Source: Pseudoxanthomonas sp. (lineage in GTDB: Bacteria > Pseudomonadota > Gammaproteobacteria > Xanthomonadales > Xanthomonadaceae). From it: a DNA stretch of 64,000 bases. Position numbers and translations under genes: made by a program. The notes under the pieces were generated by a model that ran no database searches, was not told the DNA's origin, and worked only from the letters and a program-made list of their open reading frames with translations. Position 1 is the stretch's first letter, and each line of letters opens with the position of its first letter. Location: contig NZ_DASYGY010000007.1 of assembly GCF_035999195.1 (NCBI RefSeq), forward strand, positions 434,001 to 498,000. Reading direction: 5' to 3'. Shown piece after piece: positions 1 to 7,263 of the stretch.

Positions 1-728
1 TCGGTCGGAAAGTGCCAGGCGGATGCCGGCCGCCTGTCCGGTGTGTGACCCACTGCGGCGCGGACGCCGGCCGGTGCGGCATCGAGATAGGCGTGCCGCA
101 TGCCGAGCGGTGCGAACAGGCGCTGCTTCAGCAGCGTCTCCAGGTCGGTGCCCGCTCGCCGCGCGATGGCGTACGACAGCACCATCGAAGCGAAGTTGGA
201 GTACTCGAACGCGGTGCCGGGCGCGGCGTCGAGCGTGACGTCGCCGAGCGAGGCGAGCAGCGTGGCTTCGTCGAGCCTTGCGTACGGATCGGCCATGTCC
301 GGCGCACCCATGCGCGACGGCAACGCCGGCAGGCCGGAGGTATGCGTGACGACATGCCGCAACAGGATCGGTCTGCCCTGGTAGTCCGGCAGCTTCGTGC
401 CGGGCGGCAACCAGGCCGACAGCGGATCGTCGAGCGACCCCTTGCCCTGCTGGATCAGGTCGGCCAGCAACGCGGCCGTCATGGTCTTGCTGACCGAGCC
501 GATCTCGAACGCGCTGTCCGGGCCGATGCGTGCGGCCTCGTTCGGGTCCGCGCACTGGAAGGTGCGGGCGACGGTGCCGTTTTCGATCACGGCCACCGCC
601 ATGCAGGCGCCGGTGCGGTCGCCATGCAGTCGCTGGCCGACGAGGTCGGCGAGCGCCGCGTCGTTCATCGCGTGGGCGGAGCCGCTGGCGATGGCCAGCG
701 CCAGGGCAAGGCTGTGTGCGTAGGGCAT
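1..728 (-). CDS. Serine hydrolase, beta-lactamase/class C family (3' end cut off by window edge)
   Basis: Leftward reading frame opening at the ATG at 728 and still open at base 1, so the C-terminus lies outside the window. The first 20 or so residues (MPYAHSLALALAIASGSAHA) look like a signal peptide, implying a periplasmic or exported enzyme. The catalytic S-x-x-K motif is visible as EIGSVSKTMTA about 80 residues in, and the second-site tyrosine motif as EYSNFAS about 100 residues later. This is the beta-lactamase/penicillin-binding-protein fold (Pfam Beta-lactamase, PF00144). Such proteins can be AmpC-type beta-lactamases, DD-peptidases or esterases; the KTG motif needed to judge this is not in the window. 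The downstream neighbour on the same strand, hutF, lies about 145 bp upstream of it and appears unrelated. Confidence 0.85.
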   Translation of the reverse strand, partial: MPYAHSLALALAIASGSAHAMNDAALADLVGQRLHGDRTGACMAVAVIENGTVARTFQCADPNEAARIGPDSAFEIGSVSKTMTAALLADLIQQGKGSLDDPLSAWLPPGTKLPDYQGRPILLRHVVTHTSGLPALPSRMGAPDMADPYARLDEATLLASLGDVTLDAAPGTAFEYSNFASMVLSYAIARRAGTDLETLLKQRLFAPLGMRHAYLDAAPAGVRAAVGHTPDRRPASAWHFPT

Positions 729-872
729 GACGGTGCTCCGGATGGGATGGCGGCCATGCTGCCCCGCTCCGCCACGCGCCGGGCGGGGATCGGATGGAGC
801 CCGGCGAGGCGGCGATGGAACCCCCGATCCGGCCGATGATCCACGCAGCGGCGTCATCATCCCGGCGCGGCC

Positions 873-2129
873 TCAGTCGCGCAGCAGGCGCCGCAGCGTT
901 TCGCCATAGCGGCGCGCGATGCCCTCACGCTGCACATGCTGACCGTCGGCGACCACCTCTCGACCCGCCACGCGCACCCGCTTCACCAGCGGCCGGTTGC
1001 CGGCGAACAGCCAGCGATCCACCAGGTCCTCCGGCGTGGCCCCGACGAGCGCGGGCGCCTCCGCATCCAGCAGCACCGTATCGTCCGCCGCATGCCGGAA
1101 ACCGGTGGCATCCGCCGCACTGTCCCGAACCCCGCAAAGCAGCGTTTCGCCGACGCTCGGCGAGGCCGCCGTCACCGCGATGTTGCGGTGACGCGTGACC
1201 AGGCGCTGGCCGTACTCAAGCCAACGCAACTCCTCCACCGGCGAGACGGACACGTGCGAATCCGAGCCGATACCCCAGCGTCCGCCGGCCTGCAGGTAGT
1301 CGCGCAGCGGGAAAAGGCCATCGCCCAGGTTGGCCTCGGTCGTCGGACAGATCGCCACGGTGGCACCGCTCGATGCGATGCCCCGCGCTTCTTCCTGCGT
1401 CAGATGCGTGGCGTGCACCAGCGTCCAGCGACAATCGACGGCGAACTCGCGCAGCAGCCACTCCACGGGACGCGCATCGCGCACCGCCAGGCAGTCCTGC
1501 ACTTCGCCCACCTGTTCGGCGATATGGAGATGGAGCGGCGCATCGGCCGGCAGCGTCGCAAGTACCTCGCGCATGGCCATCTCCGGCACGGCGCGCAGGC
1601 TGTGGAACGCGCAGCCGATGCGCAGCGATGCGTCCTGCAGCGGGTGCAGGTCCTGCAGCAGCCGGAGGAAGGCCTCCACGGTGTGGCCGAAGCGTCGCTG
1701 GCGCGCGGACAGCTCGCGTCCGTCGAAGCCGCCGGTCATGTACAGCACCGGCAGCAGCGTCAGGCGGATGCCGGTGTCGCGGGCGGCGGCGATCAGCGCC
1801 TTCGACATGGCGGCGCGGTCGGCGTACGGCGTGCCATCCGGCTGGTGGTGGACGTAGTGGAACTCGCACACGCTGGTATAGCCGGCTTCCAGCATCTCCG
1901 CGTACAGCTGGGCGGCGACGGCATACGTGCTGTCCGGATCCATGCGCGCGGCGAAGCGGTACATGATCTCGCGCCAGGTCCAGAAACTGTCTTCCGGATG
2001 CGTCTGCCGTTCCGCCAGGCCCGCCATGACGCGCTGGAACGCGTGCGAATGCAGGTTGGCGATGCCGGGCACGCGCCAGCCGCCGTCGACAGCGGTGGCC
2101 AGGCCTGCGGTGGAATCGGGATTCGACAT
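873..2129 (-). CDS. hutF: Formimidoylglutamate deiminase HutF
   Basis: Amidohydrolase-superfamily enzyme of 418 residues that converts N-formimidoyl-L-glutamate to N-formyl-L-glutamate in the five-step (Pseudomonas-type) histidine degradation route. The metal-binding H-S-H is at residues 27-29 within PGIANLHSHAFQR, and downstream histidines (LHLHIAEQ, THLT, GSDSHVSV) match the family. The start is forced: an in-frame TAG lies 39 bp upstream of the ATG with no other ATG/GTG/TTG, so this copy has only about 20 residues before the metal motif, shorter than many homologues that carry a fuller N-terminal beta-sandwich. It is divergent from hutI, supporting a shared role. hutH, hutU and hutG are not in the window. 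Confidence 0.93.
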   Translation of the reverse strand: MSNPDSTAGLATAVDGGWRVPGIANLHSHAFQRVMAGLAERQTHPEDSFWTWREIMYRFAARMDPDSTYAVAAQLYAEMLEAGYTSVCEFHYVHHQPDGTPYADRAAMSKALIAAARDTGIRLTLLPVLYMTGGFDGRELSARQRRFGHTVEAFLRLLQDLHPLQDASLRIGCAFHSLRAVPEMAMREVLATLPADAPLHLHIAEQVGEVQDCLAVRDARPVEWLLREFAVDCRWTLVHATHLTQEEARGIASSGATVAICPTTEANLGDGLFPLRDYLQAGGRWGIGSDSHVSVSPVEELRWLEYGQRLVTRHRNIAVTAASPSVGETLLCGVRDSAADATGFRHAADDTVLLDAEAPALVGATPEDLVDRWLFAGNRPLVKRVRVAGREVVADGQHVQREGIARRYGETLRRLLRD

Positions 2130-2195
2130 GACGGTGGTTACGGCCGGCGACAGGGGTGCGTTAGGCTACCGCGTCGCTCCGGCCAAGACACCTGC

Positions 2196-2417
2196 ATGGA
2201 TCTGTCGTCCACACCGTTCATCGCGATCGCCCTCGCGCTGTCCACCGTTGCGGTTTCGTTGACGGTGGTGGCCCTCGCCATGCGCGCGCAGAAGAAGAAC
2301 GCGCGGGCGACGGACGGGGGTACCGGCGGTAGCGAAGGCAGCACGGGCCAGCACAACGATGCCGGCTGCGGTGCGGACAGTGGCGGTGGTTGCGATGGAG
2401 GCGGCGGTGGCGACTGA
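2196..2417 (+). CDS. Small membrane protein with glycine-rich tail (hypothetical)
   Basis: A 73-residue frame starting at the ATG at 2196 and ending at a TGA four bases before the hutI ATG. It has a single strongly hydrophobic segment at about residues 7-29 (FIAIALALSTVAVSLTVVAL), a short positively charged stretch (RAQKKNAR), and a C-terminal tail made almost only of Gly, Ser, Asp and Cys (CGADSGGGCDGGGGGD). The layout suggests an inner-membrane single-span protein with a cytoplasmic tail. No function can be assigned. Its position, in the hutF/hutI divergent region and almost touching hutI, suggests co-transcription with hutI. It is part of a much longer open frame (from 936) that is antisense to hutF; only the last 73 codons look like protein. 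Confidence 0.55.
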   Translation: MDLSSTPFIAIALALSTVAVSLTVVALAMRAQKKNARATDGGTGGSEGSTGQHNDAGCGADSGGGCDGGGGGD

Positions 2418-2421
2418 AGGC

Positions 2422-3648
2422 ATGGACGCGCGTTGGGACGGCGTACTGGTAAACGCCCGCCTCGTCACCCTCGTCGGTGACGTGAGTTATGGCGCGGTCG
2501 AGGACGGCGCCTTGGGGTGGCGCGACGGCATGCTGGTCTTCACAGGTCCTCGTGCTGCCTTGCCGGCAGCGCCCGATGCACTGGCGGACGAGGTGATCGA
2601 TGCGCAGGGCGACTGGGTCACGCCCGGCCTGGTCGATTGCCATACGCACATCGTGTTCGGCGGCGACCGCGCCGGCGAGTTCGAACAGCGCCTGCAGGGC
2701 GCGAGCTACGAAGACATCGCGCGCGCCGGCGGCGGCATCGTCTCGACCGTCCGCGCCACCCGCGCCGCCAGCGAGGACGACCTGCTCGCGCAATCGCTGC
2801 CGCGCGCACGCGCGTTGCGCGACGACGGCGTGACCACGCTGGAAATCAAGTCCGGCTACGGCCTGGACCTGGAGAACGAGCGCAAGATGCTGCGCGTGGC
2901 GCGCAGGATCGGCGAGGTCCTGGGCATCACCGTGCGCACGACGTTCCTCGGCGCGCACGCACTGCCGCCGGAGTATGCCGGCCGCGCCGACGACTACGTT
3001 TCCGCCGTCTGCGACTGGCTGCCGATCCTGCACGCCGACGGTCTGGTCGATGCGGTGGACGCGTTCTGCGAGCGCATCGGCTTCACCGCTGCGCAGACGC
3101 GGCGCGTGTTCGAGACCGCACGCGCGCTGGGGCTGCCGGTGAAGCTGCACGCGGACCAGTTGAGCGACGGCGGCGGCGCGGCGCTGGTGGCCGGCTTCGG
3201 CGGCCTTTCCGCCGACCATGTGGAATACACGTCGGACGCCGGCGTGGCCGCGATGAAGCAGGCCGGCAGTGTGGCCGTGCTGCTGCCCGGTGCGTTCCAT
3301 GTCCTGCGCGAAACGACGCTGCCGCCACTGGACGCGTTCCGTGCCCACGCCGTGCCGATGGCGGTCGCCACCGACTGCAATCCCGGCACCTCGCCCCTGC
3401 AGTCGCTGCGGCTGGCGATGTCGCTGGCCTGCACTCACTTCCGCCTGACGCCGGAAGAAGCCCTGCGCGGCGCCACGGTGCATGCGGCGCAGGCGCTGGG
3501 CTTCGCCGATCGCGGGCGCCTGCTCGCGGGACAGCGGGCGGACTTCGTCTGCTGGCGGATCGACCGACCCGCGCAACTGGCGTACTGGCTGGGCGGAGAC
3601 CTGGTGTCGGCCGTGTACGTGGGCGGTCGCGCGGTCGCGGCGATCTAG
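2422..3648 (+). CDS. hutI: Imidazolonepropionase HutI
   Basis: 408-residue amidohydrolase that hydrolyses 4-imidazolone-5-propanoate to N-formimidoyl-L-glutamate, the step before HutF. The Zn-binding H-T-H is at residues 74-76 (VDCHTHIVFGGDRAGEF), followed by the family blocks GGGIVSTVRATR, EIKSGYG, VKLHADQLS, SADHVEY and ATDCNPGT. I chose the ATG at 2422 because it gives the normal family length and fits the N-terminus WDGVLVNARLVTL; a longer frame from 2359 would overlap the small membrane protein. Four bases separate the two genes, suggesting one transcript. A hairpin at 3657-3680 follows the stop. Confidence 0.95.
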   Translation: MDARWDGVLVNARLVTLVGDVSYGAVEDGALGWRDGMLVFTGPRAALPAAPDALADEVIDAQGDWVTPGLVDCHTHIVFGGDRAGEFEQRLQGASYEDIARAGGGIVSTVRATRAASEDDLLAQSLPRARALRDDGVTTLEIKSGYGLDLENERKMLRVARRIGEVLGITVRTTFLGAHALPPEYAGRADDYVSAVCDWLPILHADGLVDAVDAFCERIGFTAAQTRRVFETARALGLPVKLHADQLSDGGGAALVAGFGGLSADHVEYTSDAGVAAMKQAGSVAVLLPGAFHVLRETTLPPLDAFRAHAVPMAVATDCNPGTSPLQSLRLAMSLACTHFRLTPEEALRGATVHAAQALGFADRGRLLAGQRADFVCWRIDRPAQLAYWLGGDLVSAVYVGGRAVAAI

Positions 3649-3656
3649 AAAAACGA

Positions 3657-3680
3657 AAACCCCGGCCGGGGCCGGGGTTT
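3657..3680. terminator. Bidirectional hairpin terminator between hutI and bTHX
   Basis: Perfect 10-bp stem (AAACCCCGGC at 3657-3666 with its complement at 3671-3680) and a four-base loop. Read leftward it is followed by TTTTCGTTTTT, a good Rho-independent terminator for the bTHX gene; read rightward it ends in TTT and can serve hutI. Confidence 0.8.
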
Positions 3681-3714
3681 CGTACGCGCTGCCGGACCGG
3701 CCGGCGCGGATGGC

Positions 3715-3891
3715 TCAGGCCTTGGCGACGGCCTTCTTGGCGACGGCCTTCTTCGCCGGCGCCTTCACCACGGCCTTCTTGGCGGTGGCGGTAGCGGCCA
3801 CGGACGCCTTGGCGACGGTGTGCTTGCGCGCATTGCCGTAGCTGGACGAATAGCGCTTGCCCTTGGCCGTCTTGCGATCACCCTTGCCCAT
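3715..3891 (-). CDS. 30S ribosomal protein bTHX-like, with Ala/Lys-rich tail
   Basis: A 58-residue protein. Its first 24 residues (MGKGDRKTAKGKRYSSSYGN and on) match the bTHX family (compare Thermus [20 protein letters not shown]), a tiny basic peptide that sits in the head of the 30S subunit. Unlike the 26-residue Thermus protein, this one carries a 30-residue tail of Ala, Lys and Val repeats (AKKAV-type units), resembling the C-terminal tails of histone H1-like bacterial proteins. The start has a clear Shine-Dalgarno (AGGAG, 8 bases upstream). A terminator hairpin follows at 3657-3680. The alternative reading is a small nucleoid protein; the N-terminal match makes the ribosomal assignment more likely. 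The tail's role is unknown. Confidence 0.8.
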   Translation of the reverse strand: MGKGDRKTAKGKRYSSSYGNARKHTVAKASVAATATAKKAVVKAPAKKAVAKKAVAKA

Positions 3892-4029
3892 CTCTGTTCT
3901 CCTGATTCAATGAAAGTCCGCCCGGGTCGGGGCGGTTGCGCGGCGACCACCGGATAGGGGACCGCGCGCGAGGCCGCAAAGCCTATCACAGCGGGGCCTC
4001 GCCGGCTCCTGCCGCAGGCTCGGGGAGGT

Positions 4030-4437
4030 TCAGTGCGCGCAGCTGGCGTCGTGGACGTGCCAGTGGTTCAGGCGCAGGTTCAGCAGGTGCGCCAGGCCGA
4101 CCAGCATGCCGCCGATCGTCATCACGATGGCGTGCGGCACCACCGATTCGTGCAACGGCGCGTACAGCACGCCCGCCCACAGTGCCGCCAGGCCGACCAG
4201 CAGCATGCCCAGGGCCCGGAACACGCGATGCCGGCGGTAGCCCCAGATCAGGCTGAAGGCACCGAGGACGGTCACGAACACGACGAAGACTTCCTCCAGG
4301 CTCTCGCCCAGCCACAGCGACAGGCCCAGGGAGGGCGCGAGCGCCAGCAGCAACGGCACGACCGCGCAATGCACGGCGCAGATCAGCGATCCGGCGGCAC
4401 CGAGTCGATCGAGAAAATGGCGGAACGAACGCTTCAT
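4030..4437 (-). CDS. MerC-domain integral membrane protein
   Basis: 135-residue protein with four predicted membrane helices, matching the MerC family (PF03203). The N-terminal cysteine pair is visible as CAVHC (Cys20 and Cys24) in the first helix, and the C-terminus ends HWHVHDASCAH, rich in potential metal ligands. The MerC founders move Hg(II), but there is no merR, merT, merP or merA here. Instead the gene is divergent from a histidine-rich ZnuD-like receptor, and the 72-bp gap holds a candidate Zur operator. I infer a zinc-related role, possibly inner-membrane transport or metal sensing under zinc limitation, rather than mercury resistance. Confidence 0.85.
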   Translation of the reverse strand: MKRSFRHFLDRLGAAGSLICAVHCAVVPLLLALAPSLGLSLWLGESLEEVFVVFVTVLGAFSLIWGYRRHRVFRALGMLLVGLAALWAGVLYAPLHESVVPHAIVMTIGGMLVGLAHLLNLRLNHWHVHDASCAH

Positions 4438-4477
4438 GGGGGCAGTATGACTTCCGGGAGGGTTACATTGTCACTAT

Positions 4478-4492
4478 TGGTATAATATAACA
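4478..4492. promoter_or_regulatory. Candidate Zur operator in the MerC/ZnuD divergent promoter
   Basis: The sequence TGGTATAATATAACA is a near-palindrome that matches the gammaproteobacterial Zur box core GTTATAATATAAC at 12 of 13 positions. It lies 18 bases upstream of the receptor ATG and 41 bases from the MerC-like start, in the most AT-rich patch of the region, so binding would block both promoters. A zur gene is encoded at 8670-9158. The assignment is by consensus recall. Confidence 0.65.
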
Positions 4493-4509
4493 TCATTCGT
4501 TATCCCCAC

Positions 4510-6693
4510 ATGAGCGACTCCGTACCCATGCCTTCACCCCGCCGTCCCGCCCCCCGCCCGCTCGCCCTCGCGCTCGCCCTGGCACTCGCCTCCCCCGCCG
4601 CGTTCGCCCAGACCGACGGCGACGCGAACGCCAAGGACCTCGACGCCGTCGTGGTCACCGCCTCTCCGTTGAAGGGCAACGCCGAGTCCGTCGCCACGCC
4701 CGTCGACGTGCTGTACGGCGAGGAGCTGGACCAGGCCAAGGCCGGCACCCTCGGCGAAACCGTGGCGAAGCTGCCGGGCGTGCAGACCACCTACTTCGGT
4801 ACCGGCGTCGGCCGTCCGATCATCCGCGGCCAGGAAGGCCCGCGCGTGCAGGTGCTGTCCGGCGGCCTCGGCTCCATGGATGCCTCCACGGTCAGCGCCG
4901 ACCATGCGGTCAGCATCGAACCCTTCCTCGCCGACCAGATCGAGGTGCTGAAGGGTCCGGCCACCCTGCTGTTCGGCAGCGGCGCCATCGGCGGCGCGGT
5001 CAACGTGGTGGACGGACGCCTGGCCGAGTCGATTCCCGACCAGCCGCTGAGCGGGCGCGCCGAAGTGCGCGGCAACACGGTCAACGACGAGCGCACCGGC
5101 ATGTTCCGCCTCGATGGCGTGAACGGGAACTGGGTGCTGCATGTCGACGGCCTGGTCCGCGACACCGACGACTACGACATCCCCGGCGTCGCCATCCTGC
5201 ACGACCACGAGGAAGGCGAGGAGCACGAAGAGGAACCGCAGCCCGACGGCACGCTGCCCAACAGCTCGGTCAGGACCAGGGCCGGCGCGCTCGGCGCCAC
5301 CTACCTCGGCGACCGCGGCTACTTCGGCCTGGCCGCCAGCACCTACCGCACCGACTACGGCATTCCCGCCGGTGCGCACGTGCATGGCGAGGACGACCAT
5401 GACCACGACCACGACGGCGAAGAAGACCACGACCATGAGGAGCACGAGGAAGGTCCCGTGCGCATCGACATGGTGCAGAACCGCCTGGACATGAAGGCGG
5501 GCGTGTACAACCCGGTCTCCTTCCTGGAAAGCATCAACCTGCGCGCCGCCTGGAACGACTACGAGCACGTGGAGCTCGAGGGCGACGAGATCGGCACGCG
5601 CTTCACCAACGAAGGCTACGACGCGCGCCTGGAAGCGGTGCAGAAGACCTGGAACGGCTGGCGCGGCGCGTTCGGCCTGCAGTTCGGCAGCACCGATTTC
5701 ACTGCCGTCGGCGAAGAGGCCTTCGTCCCGTCCACCATCACCGACACGCTGGGCCTGTTCGTGCTGCAGCAGAAGGATTTCGGCCCGTGGAAGCTGGAAC
5801 TGGGCGGGCGCTACGACCAGGTCAAGCTGAAGCCGGAAGACCGCGCGTCCACCGATTTCGATGCGATCAACCTGTCGGCGGCCGCCATCTGGCGCCTGAG
5901 CGACGGCTTCGACCTGCGCTTCGGCCTGGACCGCTCCGAGCGCGCACCGACCAACGAGGAGCTGTTCGCCGGCGGCACGCACGTGGCCACGCAGTCCATC
6001 GAAATCGGCGACACCGCGCTCGACACCGAGAAGGGCGTGCGCGCGGAGATCGGCGCGCACTGGCACACCGACCGCGTGGACCTGAAGCTCGCCGTGTACC
6101 AGACCAGGTTCAAGGACTTCATCTACCTCACCGATACCGGCGTGGAGGAAGAGGGTTATCCCGTGCGCCTGTGGACGCAGGACGATGCGACCTTCACCGG
6201 CGCCGAGGCCGAAGCGAAGATCCAGATCGCCGACACCACCGCCGGCGTGTGGGACCTGCGCCTGTACGGCGACTACGTGCGCGCGGAACTCGATGGCAGC
6301 GGCATGCGCACGGTGGCCTTCGAGGTGCCGCATGGCGACCACACCCACGGCTACGAAGTGGAGATCGCGCAGGGCGGCTACCTGCCGCGCATCTCGCCGA
6401 TGCGCGTGGGCGCCGACCTGGGCTGGTCGCTGGGTGGCTGGCGCGCCTCGCTGGGCGCGGTGCGCTACGGCAAGCAGGACGATGTGGCGCAGAACGAAGC
6501 GCCGAGCGACGCCTACACCCTGGTGGACGCGCACCTGGCCTATCGCTGGGACCGCCCGGCGTCGAGCTGGGAAGTGTTCCTGGATGGCAGCAACCTGACC
6601 GACGAGGAAGCCCGTCCGCATACCTCGCTGCTGCGTGACTACGCGCCGCTGCCGGGCCGGGGCGTGGCGTTCGGCATCCGCGCCTACTTCTGA
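4510..6693 (+). CDS. TonB-dependent outer-membrane receptor, ZnuD-like (zinc)
   Basis: 727-residue receptor. A signal peptide ends around AFAQ (residues 31-34), followed by a TonB-box/plug region (LDAVVVTASPLKG, then LPGVQTTYFGTGVGRPIIRG and IEVLKGPATLLFGSGAIGG) and a C-terminal beta-barrel ending in aromatic F (RAYF). Two external loops are extremely rich in His, Asp and Glu: about residues 231-245 and 290-315 (HVHGEDDHDHDHDGEED and on). Such loops are characteristic of ZnuD-type zinc receptors. The upstream candidate Zur box supports zinc-repressed expression. A later ATG at 4528 (MPSPRRPAP) is an alternative start that would give a more ordinary signal peptide. Substrates other than zinc (nickel, haem) are possible. 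Confidence 0.88.
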   Translation: MSDSVPMPSPRRPAPRPLALALALALASPAAFAQTDGDANAKDLDAVVVTASPLKGNAESVATPVDVLYGEELDQAKAGTLGETVAKLPGVQTTYFGTGVGRPIIRGQEGPRVQVLSGGLGSMDASTVSADHAVSIEPFLADQIEVLKGPATLLFGSGAIGGAVNVVDGRLAESIPDQPLSGRAEVRGNTVNDERTGMFRLDGVNGNWVLHVDGLVRDTDDYDIPGVAILHDHEEGEEHEEEPQPDGTLPNSSVRTRAGALGATYLGDRGYFGLAASTYRTDYGIPAGAHVHGEDDHDHDHDGEEDHDHEEHEEGPVRIDMVQNRLDMKAGVYNPVSFLESINLRAAWNDYEHVELEGDEIGTRFTNEGYDARLEAVQKTWNGWRGAFGLQFGSTDFTAVGEEAFVPSTITDTLGLFVLQQKDFGPWKLELGGRYDQVKLKPEDRASTDFDAINLSAAAIWRLSDGFDLRFGLDRSERAPTNEELFAGGTHVATQSIEIGDTALDTEKGVRAEIGAHWHTDRVDLKLAVYQTRFKDFIYLTDTGVEEEGYPVRLWTQDDATFTGAEAEAKIQIADTTAGVWDLRLYGDYVRAELDGSGMRTVAFEVPHGDHTHGYEVEIAQGGYLPRISPMRVGADLGWSLGGWRASLGAVRYGKQDDVAQNEAPSDAYTLVDAHLAYRWDRPASSWEVFLDGSNLTDEEARPHTSLLRDYAPLPGRGVAFGIRAYF

Positions 6694-6756
6694 TCCTCCT
6701 CTGACGTTCCTCCCCCGGGGCGGCTGGCCGGCATGGCAGCCGCCCTTCTTGACGCC

Positions 6757-6780
6757 CATTATGTGTATATACACATAATG
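6757..6780. promoter_or_regulatory. Perfect 24-bp palindrome, probable MarR operator
   Basis: The half-site CATTATGTGTAT is followed directly by its exact complement, giving a 24-bp perfect dyad 27 bases before the preferred MarR start. TTGACG at 6749-6754 could be a -35 element, placing the palindrome over the spacer and -10 region. The symmetry and position are typical of a MarR-family autoregulatory operator. Confidence 0.7.
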
Positions 6781-6807
6781 GCGCCACCATCCGTTACCGT
6801 CGTTCCG

Positions 6808-7263
6808 ATGCCTGCCACGACCGCCCCCACCACACCCAGCGTGTGCACCTGCTTCCGCCTCCGCCGCGCCAGCCGTCGGGTGACGCAGGTGTACGACCAC
6901 GAACTGGCGGCCGTCGGCCTGAGCCTCAACCAGTACTCGATCCTGCGCCGCAGCGAGCGCGAACCGCGCGCGTTGGGCGAGCTGGCCGACGAACTGGGCA
7001 TGGACCGCACCACGCTCACCCGCAACCTGTCGCCACTGGTCGACGCCGGCCTGGTGGCGACGGTCCGCGGCGATGATGCCCGCCGGCGCATGATCGGCCT
7101 CACACCCGCGGGCCGCGACCGGCTTGCCCGCGCAAAGCCGCGCTGGCGGCGTGCGCAGGACGTCATCGACGCGATGCTTGGGGACACCGGTATCGAGCGA
7201 CTGCACGGCGATCTCGATCGCTTGGATGACCTCCTGCGCGAACATCTGGGAGACGCCACATGA
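6808..7263 (+). CDS. MarR-family transcriptional regulator
   Basis: 151-residue winged-helix regulator. The recognition region reads GELADELGMDRTTLTRNLSP, followed by a wing (GDDARRRMIGLTPAGRDRL), both typical of MarR. The N-terminal helix CTCFRLRRASRRVTQVYDHEL matches the group controlling efflux genes. Possible starts are 6733, 6778 and 6808; I prefer the ATG at 6808 because the first two lie before or inside the 24-bp palindrome that probably is the promoter/operator. The TGA overlaps the ATG of the MFS gene (ATGA), so the two are translationally coupled. Inferred: represses itself and the transporter until a ligand, perhaps an aromatic acid, binds. Confidence 0.88.
   Translation: MPATTAPTTPSVCTCFRLRRASRRVTQVYDHELAAVGLSLNQYSILRRSEREPRALGELADELGMDRTTLTRNLSPLVDAGLVATVRGDDARRRMIGLTPAGRDRLARAKPRWRRAQDVIDAMLGDTGIERLHGDLDRLDDLLREHLGDAT

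Noticed and set aside
4030..4437. Mercury resistance locus
   Set aside because: Only the MerC-type protein is present; there is no merR, merT, merP or merA, and the promoter has a zinc-type operator.
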